Shown here piece after piece: positions 10,131 through 21,076 of a stretch of DNA of 64,000 nt. The notes below the pieces were generated by a model that had not been told where the DNA came from, did no database searches, and worked only from the letters and a program-made list of their open reading frames with translations. The stretch's first letter is position 1; each line of letters begins with the position of its first letter. The stretch spans positions 408,874 to 472,873 of the forward strand of contig QANY01008095.1 in NCBI GenBank assembly GCA_003255025.1, written 5' to 3'. Source of the stretch: Datisca glomerata (Eukaryota > Streptophyta > Magnoliopsida > Cucurbitales > Datiscaceae). Made by a program: the position numbers and the translations under genes.

Positions 10131-13100
10131 TATATACCATTTCTTGTTTTGATATAATTAGGTGTTTGGATAAAATTATCATTATTTTGATTGTTGATAA
10201 TAGGTTCTTCAACCTTATTAATTGAAATTGAGAATCTACTAGGTTCTCCTAGTTTACAAGATTCATGAATTTTAATTAAACTCTTTATTAAAAGATTTAA
10301 TTTTAATATTTTTAATTTCTTTCTGAAATTCATGTAGGATAACCTCTTCTTTCTTTCCTATACCCATATTGAATTTTTTAAGGGTTTGTGAAAGGCTTTA
10401 GACGTAGTATTTTCTTTTAAAACTACTTTCCTAAGTCTTTCTGGGAATTCTGGATTGTTAATTTTGCTATATAAATTCAACAAGAGATTTTCTTCTTGTT
10501 CTATATTTTTATTTAGAACATTAAATTTTTGACAACTATCCTTACACCCCATAGAGATGTTAGGAGAATTATTTTCATAAGAGCTAGATTTTGAGGACTT
10601 AGGGTATTCAAATTCTCCTAAACCATCACTATCACTTTCATAGTTTTCTATGAACTCTGTGATTCTAAACAATTCTTGTTTTTCTTTATTAGAGATTTTT
10701 AATTGATTAATTCTGTGTTTAACTTGACAAGTTTTAGAGAAATGACCATTTGGGCCATATTTAAAATACTTAAGTTTATTTTTATCAAAAGAATATTTAT
10801 TGTGTTTTCTTCTAGAATAAATTTTATTCTTGGAGAAACATTTTTTATTATTTGAAAAATGTTGGTTAAAAATCTTATGCTTATTCTTATGGTACTTTCT
10901 CCTATCAAGCATGTGCGACCTTCTAGGGTTTGAATATGAACTTTTCTTAATAGGGGGTAAACCATATTGCTCACAAGAATTGTCTAATTTATATTCTATA
11001 GCTCTATTTTTCATATTAATGCATATTTCAAAATCTTCATTTTGTATTGTAGTAATAATCATACCATAGGTAAGACTATCATAGTCTATGTTTCTTAGGT
11101 TATTACTAAGGATTTTTCTTATTTTGTGTGTGTATAAAATGGATAATTTATTAATAATTTTTTTTCCAAGAGGGTTGATTGTTATCATCCCTTGACATTA
11201 TTTTGGACAAAAATATATTTTTGTACCAATGAATTTTACTTAGGGTTGGACACCTACGTTTGGTATATTGATTATGGATATGTGAAGTAATATTACTCGA
11301 CATTCCAAAGAAGTATTTAACTATTGTGTGGAAAAGTGTATTGGTGGCACTAGGTATTGTTTCCAGATTTTCTTCAATATTTAGTGTTCCTTCAGCATTA
11401 ATCTTTATTGCTAAAAGGATGGACTTTTTGGATTCTTTTGTGAGACAATTTTCCCACCAGGAACGTGGCATTCCTGTGAATCCTGTGACTAAAGAATCGA
11501 TTACCTCATTGTGAAGTAAATTGGGTGTGGTAATGTAACTGTTAGCTATCATTGTCATGTGTTGAAATTTATTGAGAACTTTCTGTTTAACTAAAGAATT
11601 TTCAGAAATTTGAATATCAAGAGGAATAGGCTTTTTAGGCCATTTCCTTTCTAATTTATTAATTTCTAGATTTCTATGTGATTCTTCAATATTATGAATG
11701 TTTGAAGATTCACTTATCGTAGATGATTCATAGGTGGATTCTGACCTATGATTTTCTAAATCAAAATTATTGTGTTGATTAATTACCTTTAATTCATGAG
11801 GTATATTAATAATCTTTTCACATTTAATTTCGTATTTAATTTCAAATGATTCTAAAATTTTAATTGATTCTTCAATATTATTAATGTTTGAAGATTCACT
11901 CATTATAGACGAATCATAGGTGAACTCTGACGTATGGCTTTCTGGATCTAAAACATTATTTTGATTGATTAGTTTTAATTCATGAAGTAATTTATCAATA
12001 TGTTTATTGAGGGGAACCATATTTGGAGTGGTTTTGTCAGAAAGATTTATTAAAGATTTTTCTTCTAGAGTTTTACTAGATTCAGGTTTATGAATATCAT
12101 CAACTTTATTTTCAATTCTTCCTAATTGCTTACCTATTGTAATTAGACTTTGATTGGTGTAATTGAGTTGTTCAACTAATTTTTTATTTGATTCTTCTTC
12201 CTTTAAAATTTTGAAAGGAGAAACAGTGATTAAAGAATTTCTATGGTTAATGTCCTCATAGGATGATTTTTTAGTTTCAAAACATTTTAATGTTTCTTCA
12301 ACTTTGTTAACGTTTGAAGATTCATAGGTTGATTCTAGCCTATGATTTTCTAAATTTGAACTCCTGTCATCTAATTCTTGAAGTTTATTATTAGTAAGGT
12401 TTTCAAATTCTGAACAATTATTTTGATTATCAATCATACCAGAATAAGATGATTCATTAGTTTTCAAATTCTTTAATGTTTCTTTAATATTTGAAGATTC
12501 ATTAATTACGGAATATTCATAGGTGGGTTCTAACCTATGAATTTCTAATTCAAAGATACTGTCGTGGTCACTAACATTGACAGATGATTTAATTTCTAAA
12601 TCTTTGGATTGTTCCTCAATACTATTTGAAGGTTCATAGGATTCTGACCTACAAGATTCTTTAATTTTTTCTTTTGAAGAATTATGAATTATGGATGGCT
12701 CATAGGTTGATTCTAACCAATGGTTATCTGCTTCTGAGACATTATCTCTTAAAGATTTTAACCTTCTAAGTATTTCTTCATCAGAAGTTTTCTCATAATG
12801 AAGTTGGAAAGGTTTAATGAAATCTTTATTAGGTTGAGAAGTTTTATGATTAATTAGGATTTTTTCAGGTGGTGGATGACTGACAGTTACCACACTGGAG
12901 TCTTCCTTGACCCATTTAGATTTGGGAATTATTGTAATAGTCTTCTCATAAATATCTTCGATATAATCAAGGAAAAATATGTTAACTTTATATTTTTGCA
13001 TGAATGCCTTCCATTCAGCAAGTATGATTTTTCTTTGATCCATATTATATGAATCTTTGAACCTATTACGTCTATTAAGATTGGCTGGGTCATCATTGTG

Positions 13101-13679
13101 TTTGTTTAGACTTGTCCAATCTGGTTTGTATTCTTGCTGTAGAATATTTGGATTAAAATTTTTATAATCTTTTAATTTTTGTTTTGATTCTTTAATCCTA
13201 AAATCTTGATCATTATTAATAGATGATCCAGAAAAAGAACTCTTGGGGGTACTAGACTGGTTATACACCCTAACTTTAGAATTAAAAGATTGGTAATTAA
13301 TTTTGTTAGATTGTTTATTATTAAGGCTTGTCTGAGTTTCTTGGAAACTTATTTCTTTAGGTTCTAGACCTTTAACTTTTAAATTTTTTAATTCTTGCTC
13401 TATTTGAATCTTAAAGGATAATTTAGAACTGAAATTCTTATTTTTATTGGGTATGTTCTATACCCTATCATTTACTTGATTAAAGTCTTCAGAATGATTT
13501 TCTTGATCATCTGAAAGGTATTCGAAATGATCATTCTGATCATCTGATGGGTATTCAAAGTATTTATGATCTACTTGATCATCTCTAAATTCAAAATATT
13601 CATCATCTACTATGTTGGATATTGAAGATATTATAGACCTAATGCTACTAGAAGAACTACTTCTAGATAACCTACTCAT
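10131..13679 (-). pseudogene. A1 N-terminal and coat-protein region
   Basis: The minus strand starts at 13679 with MSRLSRSSSSSS, like the A2 start at 14622. A TAG near 13460 stands where A2 has a Trp codon. The sequence then jumps over the movement-protein core straight to a Glu/Lys-rich segment. The frame 13268-11151 (705 codons) is open and includes a long low-complexity region with five or six copies of a degenerate unit around ESTYESS; A2 has one. A frameshift near 11170 leads to the frame 11188-10358. There the CCHC knuckle is broken: Tyr replaces two of the Cys (YFKYGPNGHFSKTC). Confidence 0.75.
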
Positions 13680-14105
13680 TGCTCAAAATATCTAAACTAT
13701 TCTTATTATCGAGAATTTCATATTGTATTTTTTGTTACTAACCTTGTGGTGACTTCTACAACCTTCTATTAGGCTTCACTCTTCTCCCTTTCGCCTCTAC
13801 AACCACCCTACCCTCGGGATTTACGTATCTAAGAGGTCTTACCTAGGTCCCTGAAGCTAACCAAATAGAAGCTGATACGTCAGCCTCTGATAAACAGATT
13901 CACAGATTAGGTAAACAAATAATACAGAGAAATAATCAATTGTAAGAATAACCAGCCACTTGGGCGGAGAGTAAGATTATATATAAGTAATTATTTATGT
14001 AAGTAGATAAGTAAACAATCTTATCAATAACCAGCCATAATAGGCGGTGAACAGTTTAATTAAGAAGATATTGAAGTAGGAACAGTAATTATCCCCACCA
14101 GGTTT
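13680..14105 (-). promoter_or_regulatory. A1 pregenomic leader 3' part
   Basis: This untranslated stretch between the A1 primer-binding site and the A1 start codon mirrors 14198-14621 of A2 at high identity. It contains the GCCTATTATGGCTG and CCGCCCAAGTGGCTG type segments and no long frame. Confidence 0.6.
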
Positions 14106-14118
14106 GGCTCTGATACCA
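14106..14118 (-). promoter_or_regulatory. tRNA-Met primer-binding site, A1 upstream copy
   Basis: The minus strand reads TGGTATCAGAGCC, the unmutated plant initiator tRNA-Met site used by caulimovirids. The A1 copy begins exactly here. Five bases of filler (ccaag, 14119-14123) separate it from the A2 leader. Confidence 0.85.
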
Positions 14119-14184
14119 CCAAGTTTACTGTTTATCTTCTTCCTTCTAATACCCCTCATAAATACTGTTCAATTCCGCGCCTTT

Positions 14185-14197
14185 TGGTATCAGAGCC
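14185..14197 (+). promoter_or_regulatory. tRNA-Met primer-binding site, A2
   Basis: TGGTATCAGAGCC follows the leader end ccgcgcctttt. It is complementary to the 3' end of plant initiator tRNA-Met, the usual primer for minus-strand synthesis in Caulimoviridae. Confidence 0.85.
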
Positions 14198-14621
14198 AAA
14201 CCTGGTGGGGATAATTACTGTTCATTAACTGTTCCTACTTATCTGCTTAATTAAACTGTTCACCGCCTATTATGGCTGATTATTGATAATATTTTTTACT
14301 TATTTACTTACATGAATAATTGCTTATATATAATCTTACTCTCCGCCCAAGTGGCTGATTATTCTTACAATTGATTATTTCTATGTATTATTTGTTTACC
14401 TAATCTGTTTATCAAAGGCTGACGTATCAGCTTCTATTTGGTTAGCTTCAGGGACCTAGGTAAGACCTCTTAGATACGTAAATCCCGAGAGTAGGGTGGT
14501 TGTAGAGACGAAAGGGAGAAGAGTGAAGCCTAATAGGAGGTTGTAGAAGTCACCACGAGGTTAGTAACAAACAATACATCATGAAATTCTCAATAATAAG
14601 AATAATTTAGTTAATTGAGCA
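14198..14621 (+). promoter_or_regulatory. A2 leader between PBS and start codon
   Basis: There are 424 bp without a long frame. The same sequence appears inverted in A1 (13680-14105) and partly again at 22024-22210 in A3. It is presumably the pregenomic RNA leader downstream of the primer site; no specific element could be assigned. Confidence 0.55.
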
Positions 14622-15482
14622 ATGAGTAGATTATTTAGGAGTAATTCTTCTAGTAGTAATAGGTCAACAATAACCTCAATACCTGACATAATAAATGATG
14701 AACACATAGAATTAACAGATGATCAAGTAAATCATAGGGTATGGAATATACCTAAAATCCCCAATAAAAATATTTATAAATCAACATAGTCTGTTGCTTC
14801 TTTCAAGCCTCAGCATCATGTAAAAACAATTGAAAAAATATATGCTCTTGGAAAAGAGCCTGAAACATGTCAATTACTTTCCTCTGATGCAATAAAGTAT
14901 CATATTCAAGAAGGATATAATTTCCTTCATTTTGGTTTAGTCCAGATTGGAGTGAAACCACTCACGAAAAGAGGCCTAAATACCTCTGTCTTATTAGCCT
15001 TGCGAGATGCAAGATTTACAAATTTTAATGATAGTATATTAGGTTTAATTGAATCTTCACTTTGTAATGGTCCAATTCATTTTGATTGTTTTCCTGATCT
15101 ATCTGTAAGTTTAGCTGATCCTCATATTTTAAAATCATTAACTTTAAATATTAAAACTAGTGGTTACCAAGTCCTAGAAGGTACCCAGCCTCTAGCCTTA
15201 ATTTTTAGAATACATTACAAAGTAACCAAAACTAATATGAACTTCCAAGTCATCAATAGGAGTCCAAAGAATCAAACTCTATTAATACAATCTAGTCAAA
15301 GTAATACAAATATTAGAGTTCCTAAAACAATTAGGTGGACTGAAATTAATTTACCAACAGATTGACTTTTAACTAATGAAAGTCAACCGACCCAAATTCA
15401 AAGACCAATTGAAGATGTAGATTACATCCAGCAGTACATGGATGGTACTGTAAAAATTAACTTTCAATCATCTTCTAATCCA
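14622..15482 (+). pseudogene. A2 movement protein (30K superfamily)
   Basis: The ATG at 14622 starts MSRLFRSNSSSS. In-frame stops lie at 14787 (TAG), 15363 (TGA) and near 15482 (TAA). The open part 14952-15365 shows the 30K movement-protein core: KPLTKRGLNTSVLLALRDAR, then HFDCFPDLSVSLADPHI with the conserved Asp after the beta strand, and later hydrophobic strands. Family B has the matching NLSVALSDSNL at 41275-41310. The protein would carry virus through plasmodesmata. Without the stops it would continue into the coat protein, so it is the N-terminal domain of a single polyprotein. Confidence 0.75.
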
Positions 15483-15539
15483 TAAATTAGGGAATATAGT
15501 CAGTCTAGTACCCTTAGAAATTCCTTTTCTGAATCATCC

Positions 15540-18250
15540 GTTGTTAATAATCAAAGTTTTAGGATCCAACACTTAGAACAAGAATTAAAGAAATTACAAA
15601 TTAAGAATTTAAAACTTAAAGGAATAGCCACAAATTCTCAAGTTAGTCAGCCAGTCTTTGATAATAAGTCTGAACAATCTGATGAAACTGAAGCACCCAC
15701 TGGATCAGATTTCCAAGGAAGCCTTAATTCTGTCAATCCTCAAGTCTTAGTTCTCAATATAGGAACCTTGAGCCAAGAGTATAATCCAGATTGGGAAGGT
15801 CTAACCCAACACAATAATGACCCAAATAATCTAGACAGACGTAATAGGTTCAGAGATTCGTATGATATGGATCAAAGAAAAGTCATACTTGCTGAATGGA
15901 AGGCATTCATGCAAGAATTTAAAATTGATATATTTTTTCTAGATTATGTTGAAGATATTTACGAAAGAAATATCAAATTAATTCGAAGTATAAATGGGTT
16001 AAGGAAGACTCTAGTATAGTTTCTACTAGTCATCCTCCTCCTGAGAAAATTTTGATTAATCATAAAAATTCTTTAATCACTGCTTCTCCTTTCAAAATTG
16101 CAAAGGAAGAAGAACCAAACAAAAAGGTAGTTGAACAACTCAACTATACTAACCAGAGTCTAATTACAATAGGAAAACAGTTAGACAAAATTGAAACAAA
16201 AGTTGATGTTCTCAATGAACCTAAGCCTAGTGAAAGCCTGAAAGAAAAATCCTTAATAAATCTTTCAGATAAAACCACTTTAAAGATTATTCCAATTAAT
16301 AAAAAATTGATAAAATGATTCAGGATTTAAAAGGCAAGACTACTGAATCATCTTCCTTTATCAATGTTGTTAACCAAGACAATAGTTTAGATTCTAAGTC
16401 TGAAACAATTGATGAAATATTTCAAGAATTAAAAGTAATTAATCAAGACGATAATACTGACTCAGATAGTCATATGTCAGAATGAACTTATGAGTCATCT
16501 GCAATAGATGAATCAAATATTAACAATATTGAAAAAACATTTAAAAATTTAGAAATTAATAAATTAGAAAGAAAATGGCATAAGAAGCCCATGCCTCCCT
16601 GATATTCAAATTACTGAATCATCTCTTGTTAATCAATTTTCTGTTTCTGCAGAAAAATTATATGAGTGGAATATTAATGGTCTTTCCGAACAGGAAGTCC
16701 TCAATGGATTACAACACATGGCAATGGTAGCTAATAGCTACATTACCTCTCACGGTTTACTTCATGAAGAAGTAATAAATCTTCTAGTCACAGGATTCAC
16801 AGGAATGCTTCATTCCTGGTGGGAAAAACATCTCACACATGAATCCAAAATTGCCATCCTCTCAGCAATTAAGATTGATGCTGAAGGAAACCCAATTATT
16901 GAAGAAAATCAGGAGACAATACCTGATGGTATAAATACGCTCCTTTATACAATAATTGAACATTTCATTGGTACGCCAAGTAATATTACTTCGCGTATAC
17001 ATGATCAATTAACAAATCTTAGGTGTCCAACATTAAGTGATTTTAATTGGTATAAGAATATATTCTTATCCACAGTAATGTCAATGGATGATAGTAATCA
17101 GCCCTTTTGGAAAAAAAAATTCATAAATGGATTACCCAATCTTTTTGCCCATAAGATAAGGATAGTCCTTAGTAATGACCTAGGAAATATAGACTATGAT
17201 AGTCTAACCTATGGAACCATTATTACTATAATACAAAAGGAAGGATTAAAAATGTGTGTTGATATGAAAATCAACAAACAAATTAAAAAAGAAAGTAAAA
17301 CTGCTAAATATGAGTTAGGTAATTTTTGTGAGCAATACGTTTTACCCTCTATTGCCCCTTCTCAAAAGAATAGAAAACATTCTCATTTAAACCCTAGAAG
17401 GTCTGGTAAGCCCTATAGGAAAAATTACCACAAACATAAGAATAAAAATTCTGATCAAAATTTTTCTAAGAATAAAAATTTTTCTACGAATAAAAATTAT
17501 TCAAGAAAAAGGTTTAATAAAAAATTTGATAAGACCAATATTACGTGTTTCAAATGTGGTCAGAAAGGTCACCTTTCAAATACTTGTCAAGTCAAGAATA
17601 AAATTAATCAATTAAAAATTTCTGAAGAAGATAAACAGGAATTGTTTAGAATCTTAGAAACAATAGATTATTATGATAGTAATAGTGAAGATTTAGGAGA
17701 ATATGAAACCCCTGAATCTTCTGAAACTGAATCATCAAGTTCTGACAGTGATTCTCCTAACATCACTATGGGGTGTAGGGATAGTTGTTGTCAAAAAATC
17801 AATGTCCTAAATAAAAATGAAGAACAAGAAACCCTCTTGTTAGATTTAATTTGCAAAATTGAAAATCCTGAATTAAGACAAGAATACCTTGAAAGACTTA
17901 AGAAAATAGTTCTAAAGAAAGAAAGTACGAAGTCTAATAATAATAATACTGCAAGTCTTTCACAAACCCTTGAAAAATTCAATAAGATAAAAGGAAAAGA
18001 AAAGGAAGTTACCCTACAGGAACTTCAAAAAGAAATAAAAAAAAAGATTGAAATAAAAGATTTAAAGAATTCAAACATTGAAATAAAAGAAGAATTAAAT
18101 CTTTTAAAAATAGAAAATCTAATTAACAAACAAGAATTGTGTGAACCTAGTAAATTACCAATCTCGGATAATGAGGGTGAAGAACCCATAAACTATCAAG
18201 AAGGTGATGAACATTTCATCCAAATCCTCAATCATATAAAAATAAAATAA
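15540..18250 (+). pseudogene. A2 coat protein with CCHC knuckle
   Basis: A coiled-coil-like stretch (HLEQELKKLQIKNLKLKG) leads to NPDWEGLTQHNNDPNN and a conserved block with WKAFMQ (15768-16019). Frameshifts lie near 15985, 16300 and 16595. The final 510-codon frame 16718-18250 is open. It holds the capsid-like core (GMLHSWWEKHL, FWKKKFINGLPNLFAHKIR), a Lys/Asn-rich basic stretch, and an intact zinc knuckle CFKCGQKGHLSNTC near 17546-17588, followed by an acidic Ser-rich tail. The knuckle packages pregenomic RNA. A TAA at 18248 separates it from the protease; A1 lacks a stop at that place. Confidence 0.8.
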
Positions 18251-18259
18251 TGGCACATA

Positions 18260-18715
18260 ATGGTTAGAATAATCATTCAAGATTTTGATTTCACCACAAT
18301 GGCTCTTGTAGATTCGGGAGCAGATTTGAATTGTATGCAAGAAGGACTAGTTCCTTCAAAGTACTTTAAAAAGACAAAAGAGTCTCTGTCTTCTGCTAAT
18401 GGTACCCGTATGCATATTAATTATGAAATACTCACAGTTCATATTTGCCAAGATAATGTATGTTTTAAAACATCATTCGTCTTAGTAAAAAATATGACTG
18501 ACAAAATAATTTTGGGTTTACCATTCATCTCTTTGTTATATCCTTTCACAACAAAGTATAATGGGATAATTGCTTATCCCATAGATGAACCGATTAAATT
18601 CAAATTTCTTTCTTTTCCCCACAATGAGAATTTAAAAACTCTAAAACAAAATTCTATTTTCAAATCCATAAATACAATCTCTTACAAAAAGAAACCATTG
18701 AGATTTTTACAATAA
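18260..18715 (+). pseudogene. A2 aspartic protease
   Basis: This is an open frame of 151 codons in the same frame as the coat protein upstream. LVDSGADLNC at about 18305-18334 is the DSG active site (Asp codon at 18311-18313), and IILGLPFISLL is the distal hydrophobic motif. The length suits a caulimovirid protease domain. The ATG at 18260 is probably not a real start, because the ancestral polyprotein would have run through. A stop follows FLQ at 18713. The domain itself shows no break, but it lies in a polyprotein that has been broken on both sides. Confidence 0.8.
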
Positions 18716-18754
18716 AAAATTAAATTAAGAAAAATTAAACAAAAAATTCATCGT

Positions 18755-19400
18755 TTGAAAATTAATTATGAGCCTCTCAAAAATATTATAGGGTGGACAA
18801 AATATCTAAAACCAAACAAAAGAGACTTGATCAACAGACTTAGAAGTACTGGTATATTAAGCATAGTAACTAGATATTGGCAAAACCAAACAAATAAGAT
18901 TAAGCAATACAAAATTATATTTGACCGTTGGAAAATAATGCCATCCGCTCCTAACAAAATTCAGAAGATAATAAATAAAAATTTTAACCAAATTATTGAT
19001 TTCCCTATTGTCTGCATTTTTCTTAAACAATACTTGTTAAGTTTTTTGATTGTTTACAATTATGAATATGCCAAACAATATTGGATCTACTCTAAATTAT
19101 CCACCAGGATAGTAAAACAAGATAGTAGAACCAAACTCTCTCAAAATAGATTTCCAGGACTTAAAGTTTATTATTTCATTAATCAAATCATACAATTTAC
19201 CTTAATTCAAAAATTTCTTTTAAAAATTAACTGCAAGTCTGTAGGATGTATTTTGAATATAAAAATATTACTTCTAAACAAATTATTACCAGGTAGCAAC
19301 CCATTTTCGATACTTTTAACCTCAATGTACAGTTTATTAATCCAATTTCTAACCTTCTCTCTTATAATTTTATGCAGAAAATTATCCCAAGATTCAACGA
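18755..19400 (+). pseudogene. A2 reverse transcriptase remnant lacking catalytic boxes
   Basis: This is the first part of a 611-codon open frame (18755-20590). KRDLINRLRSTGILSI, YWQNQTNKIKQYKIIF and QKIINKNFNQI align with RT segments of A1 and family B. The first catalytic Asp block and the double-Asp box are both missing through small in-frame losses. About 210 codons stand where RT plus RNase H would need well over 400. No RNase H motif is seen. The frame stays open despite these losses. Confidence 0.65.
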
Positions 19401-19439
19401 TGGAGGAACTTGAAAATTCCGACCAACTAGAAAATGGAA

Positions 19440-19900
19440 AGGTAGAACCCAGGATACTTAGTAAAAATTCTTTTAAAATCAAAAAACTTAATGGAAGAAT
19501 AGCCGCATTTTGTTCAAAATCCTCATTTATTAATTATGGTCATAATGGATTTGAATATCCAAGAAATGACTGGATTAATGAATTGGATGAACTTTTAGAA
19601 GATGTTGGATTAAAGGATAACTTCAATGCAGCATTAATCCAGTGGTATGAAAAAGGTGGAAAAATAGGTTTTCATAAAGATAATGAAGTCTGTTATGATG
19701 ACAGTAAAATTTTAACCATAAACCTTTTGGGACAAGCAGTATTTAAAATTGAATTTCCAAATAAAACAATAGAAGAATTTCTGATTCCAGAAGGAACATT
19801 CTTCATCATGCCTGACGGATTTCAAAAGAGTCATAAGCATGCAGTAGAATCCTTAACTGAAAGGATCAACATTACGTTTAGAAATCATGTGAGAATGATG
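19440..19900 (+). pseudogene. A2 AlkB-like 2-oxoglutarate/Fe(II) oxygenase domain
   Basis: The domain lies within the 18755-20590 open frame, residues about 230-380. Visible features are INYGHNGFEYP, LIQWYEKGGKIGFHKDNE with the HxD metal pair (His codon 19673, Asp codon 19679), TINLLGQAVFKIEF, GTFFIMPDGFQ, the distal His in HKHAV (codon 19838), and RINITFR (19862-19882), which matches the RxNxTxR 2-oxoglutarate signature. This is the motif order of AlkB domains of plant RNA viruses (Flexiviridae-type), which remove methyl groups from nucleic acid. Its place directly after the RT remnant is where RNase H is expected. All signature residues are present. Activity is inference. Confidence 0.8.
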
Positions 19901-21076
19901 AATGGCTCGATAATAGAAGAGTTTTTGACTCAACAATTGGCCATTAAGGCTCAAATCAAAGAGGAGTCTTCTACTCCTACCCAAGCCCAATCAATAACAC
20001 TTGAGTCCAATGGACTCAATTATCAATCAACTAGCCAATTTGACCCATTCTCAATGTCCTTCGATGACCAATTAATTTCAAAATATAAGGATTCATCATT
20101 TGATTTTCAAAAAATGGCTAGTGAAAATCTCTTTCATATTGACCCTCCATTTGCTCATTTGAACGACCTCACTCAAATTGCCAAAGCCCATTTCATTCCT
20201 AAATTCCACTATGTCCCTGGACATAATAACAAAAACCTTAGTTTCTATAGAAACATTCTTTTGGAAACAAAATCCATAAAAATTAGCCCAATCAAAAATT
20301 CTAAAGAAAGAATCATTTACCATTCTTTTTCTATCCTCAAAATCATAACTATGGAGGATTGGAAAATCCATCCTTCAAGATCCAAAACAATTTTAGATAG
20401 AAAACAATATAATTATTTTGATTACATTGATGCATGTCACAATATTTTCTTGCATCAAAATAGTGATTTTTCTCACTTTTGGGTTTTAAATTTTGATAAG
20501 AACTTCAAAATCAATTTACCAAACTGGTTCTTAAAATGGTGGTCCATTCATGGTTTTACCTTAGAACTTTTTCCAATTGATTTACAATAATGTTTCAATT
20601 TATTTTTAAAGGTTTACAAACCCTCACCAATTGAGGTTTTATTTCCCCAAATACTTTGTTTTTCAATAAAATACAAAATACCTTGGATTTTGAAATGGAA
20701 ATACTCGATTGAAAAAGGAATTTTCATCTGAGAATATTATGTTAAATGGTGGGATAAGTTGAATACCCAGAAAATTATTGTATCCATCAATTACAAGTTT
20801 GCAAGTATCCATCCCAATATGAGACTTGCAAATCCTTTCATCCAAGCTCCATTAAAAATTAATGAGCCCATTAACCTAGCTCCACAAATAAAATTATCTA
20901 ATCCAAATTCCTCCAAACCTAAATCAAAGTCCAAATGCAAACCCTTTCCAAAGAATGAATCAAGGGACACAACTCCAAAGTCTAAATTAAAGAAAAAATT
21001 ATTCCAAGAAATACTTCTCCTTTTGGAGAAAAATACTGAATCTGACTTTGAATCATCTCCAGAATCAAGTTCCTAA
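19901..21076 (+). pseudogene. A2 C-terminal polyprotein domain, function unknown
   Basis: After the AlkB-like part comes a Ser/Gln-rich linker, then FHYVPGHNNKNLSFYRN, MEDWKIHPSRSKTIL and a Trp-rich block LPNWFLKWWSIHGFTLELFP (about 20518-20577). In-frame stops at 20588 and 20729 break it. The last piece (20759-21076) has ANPFIQAPLKINEP and a Pro/Lys/Ser-rich, then acidic, tail. Family B carries related segments (ELPNWFLLWWDKFGITLNTL, GNPFIQAQTELKKKF). I do not recognise this domain. It may correspond to a transactivator or inclusion-body function, but nothing in the sequence proves that. Confidence 0.7.

Larger units (their letters stand above)
7017..14118 (-). mobile_element. Endogenous pararetrovirus family A, copy A1
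   Basis: Read on the minus strand, this copy runs from a primer-binding site (14106-14118) through coat protein, protease, RT remnant, AlkB-like and C-terminal regions to a second primer-binding site at 7027-7039. That is 7079 bp from PBS to PBS. There is no integrase and there are no TG...CA LTRs, so an endogenous caulimovirid fits better than an LTR retrotransposon. Against A2 it has lost the movement-protein core (near 13420-13450) and the promoter (junction near 7282). It is the more decayed copy, with many stops and replaced catalytic residues. Confidence 0.85.
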
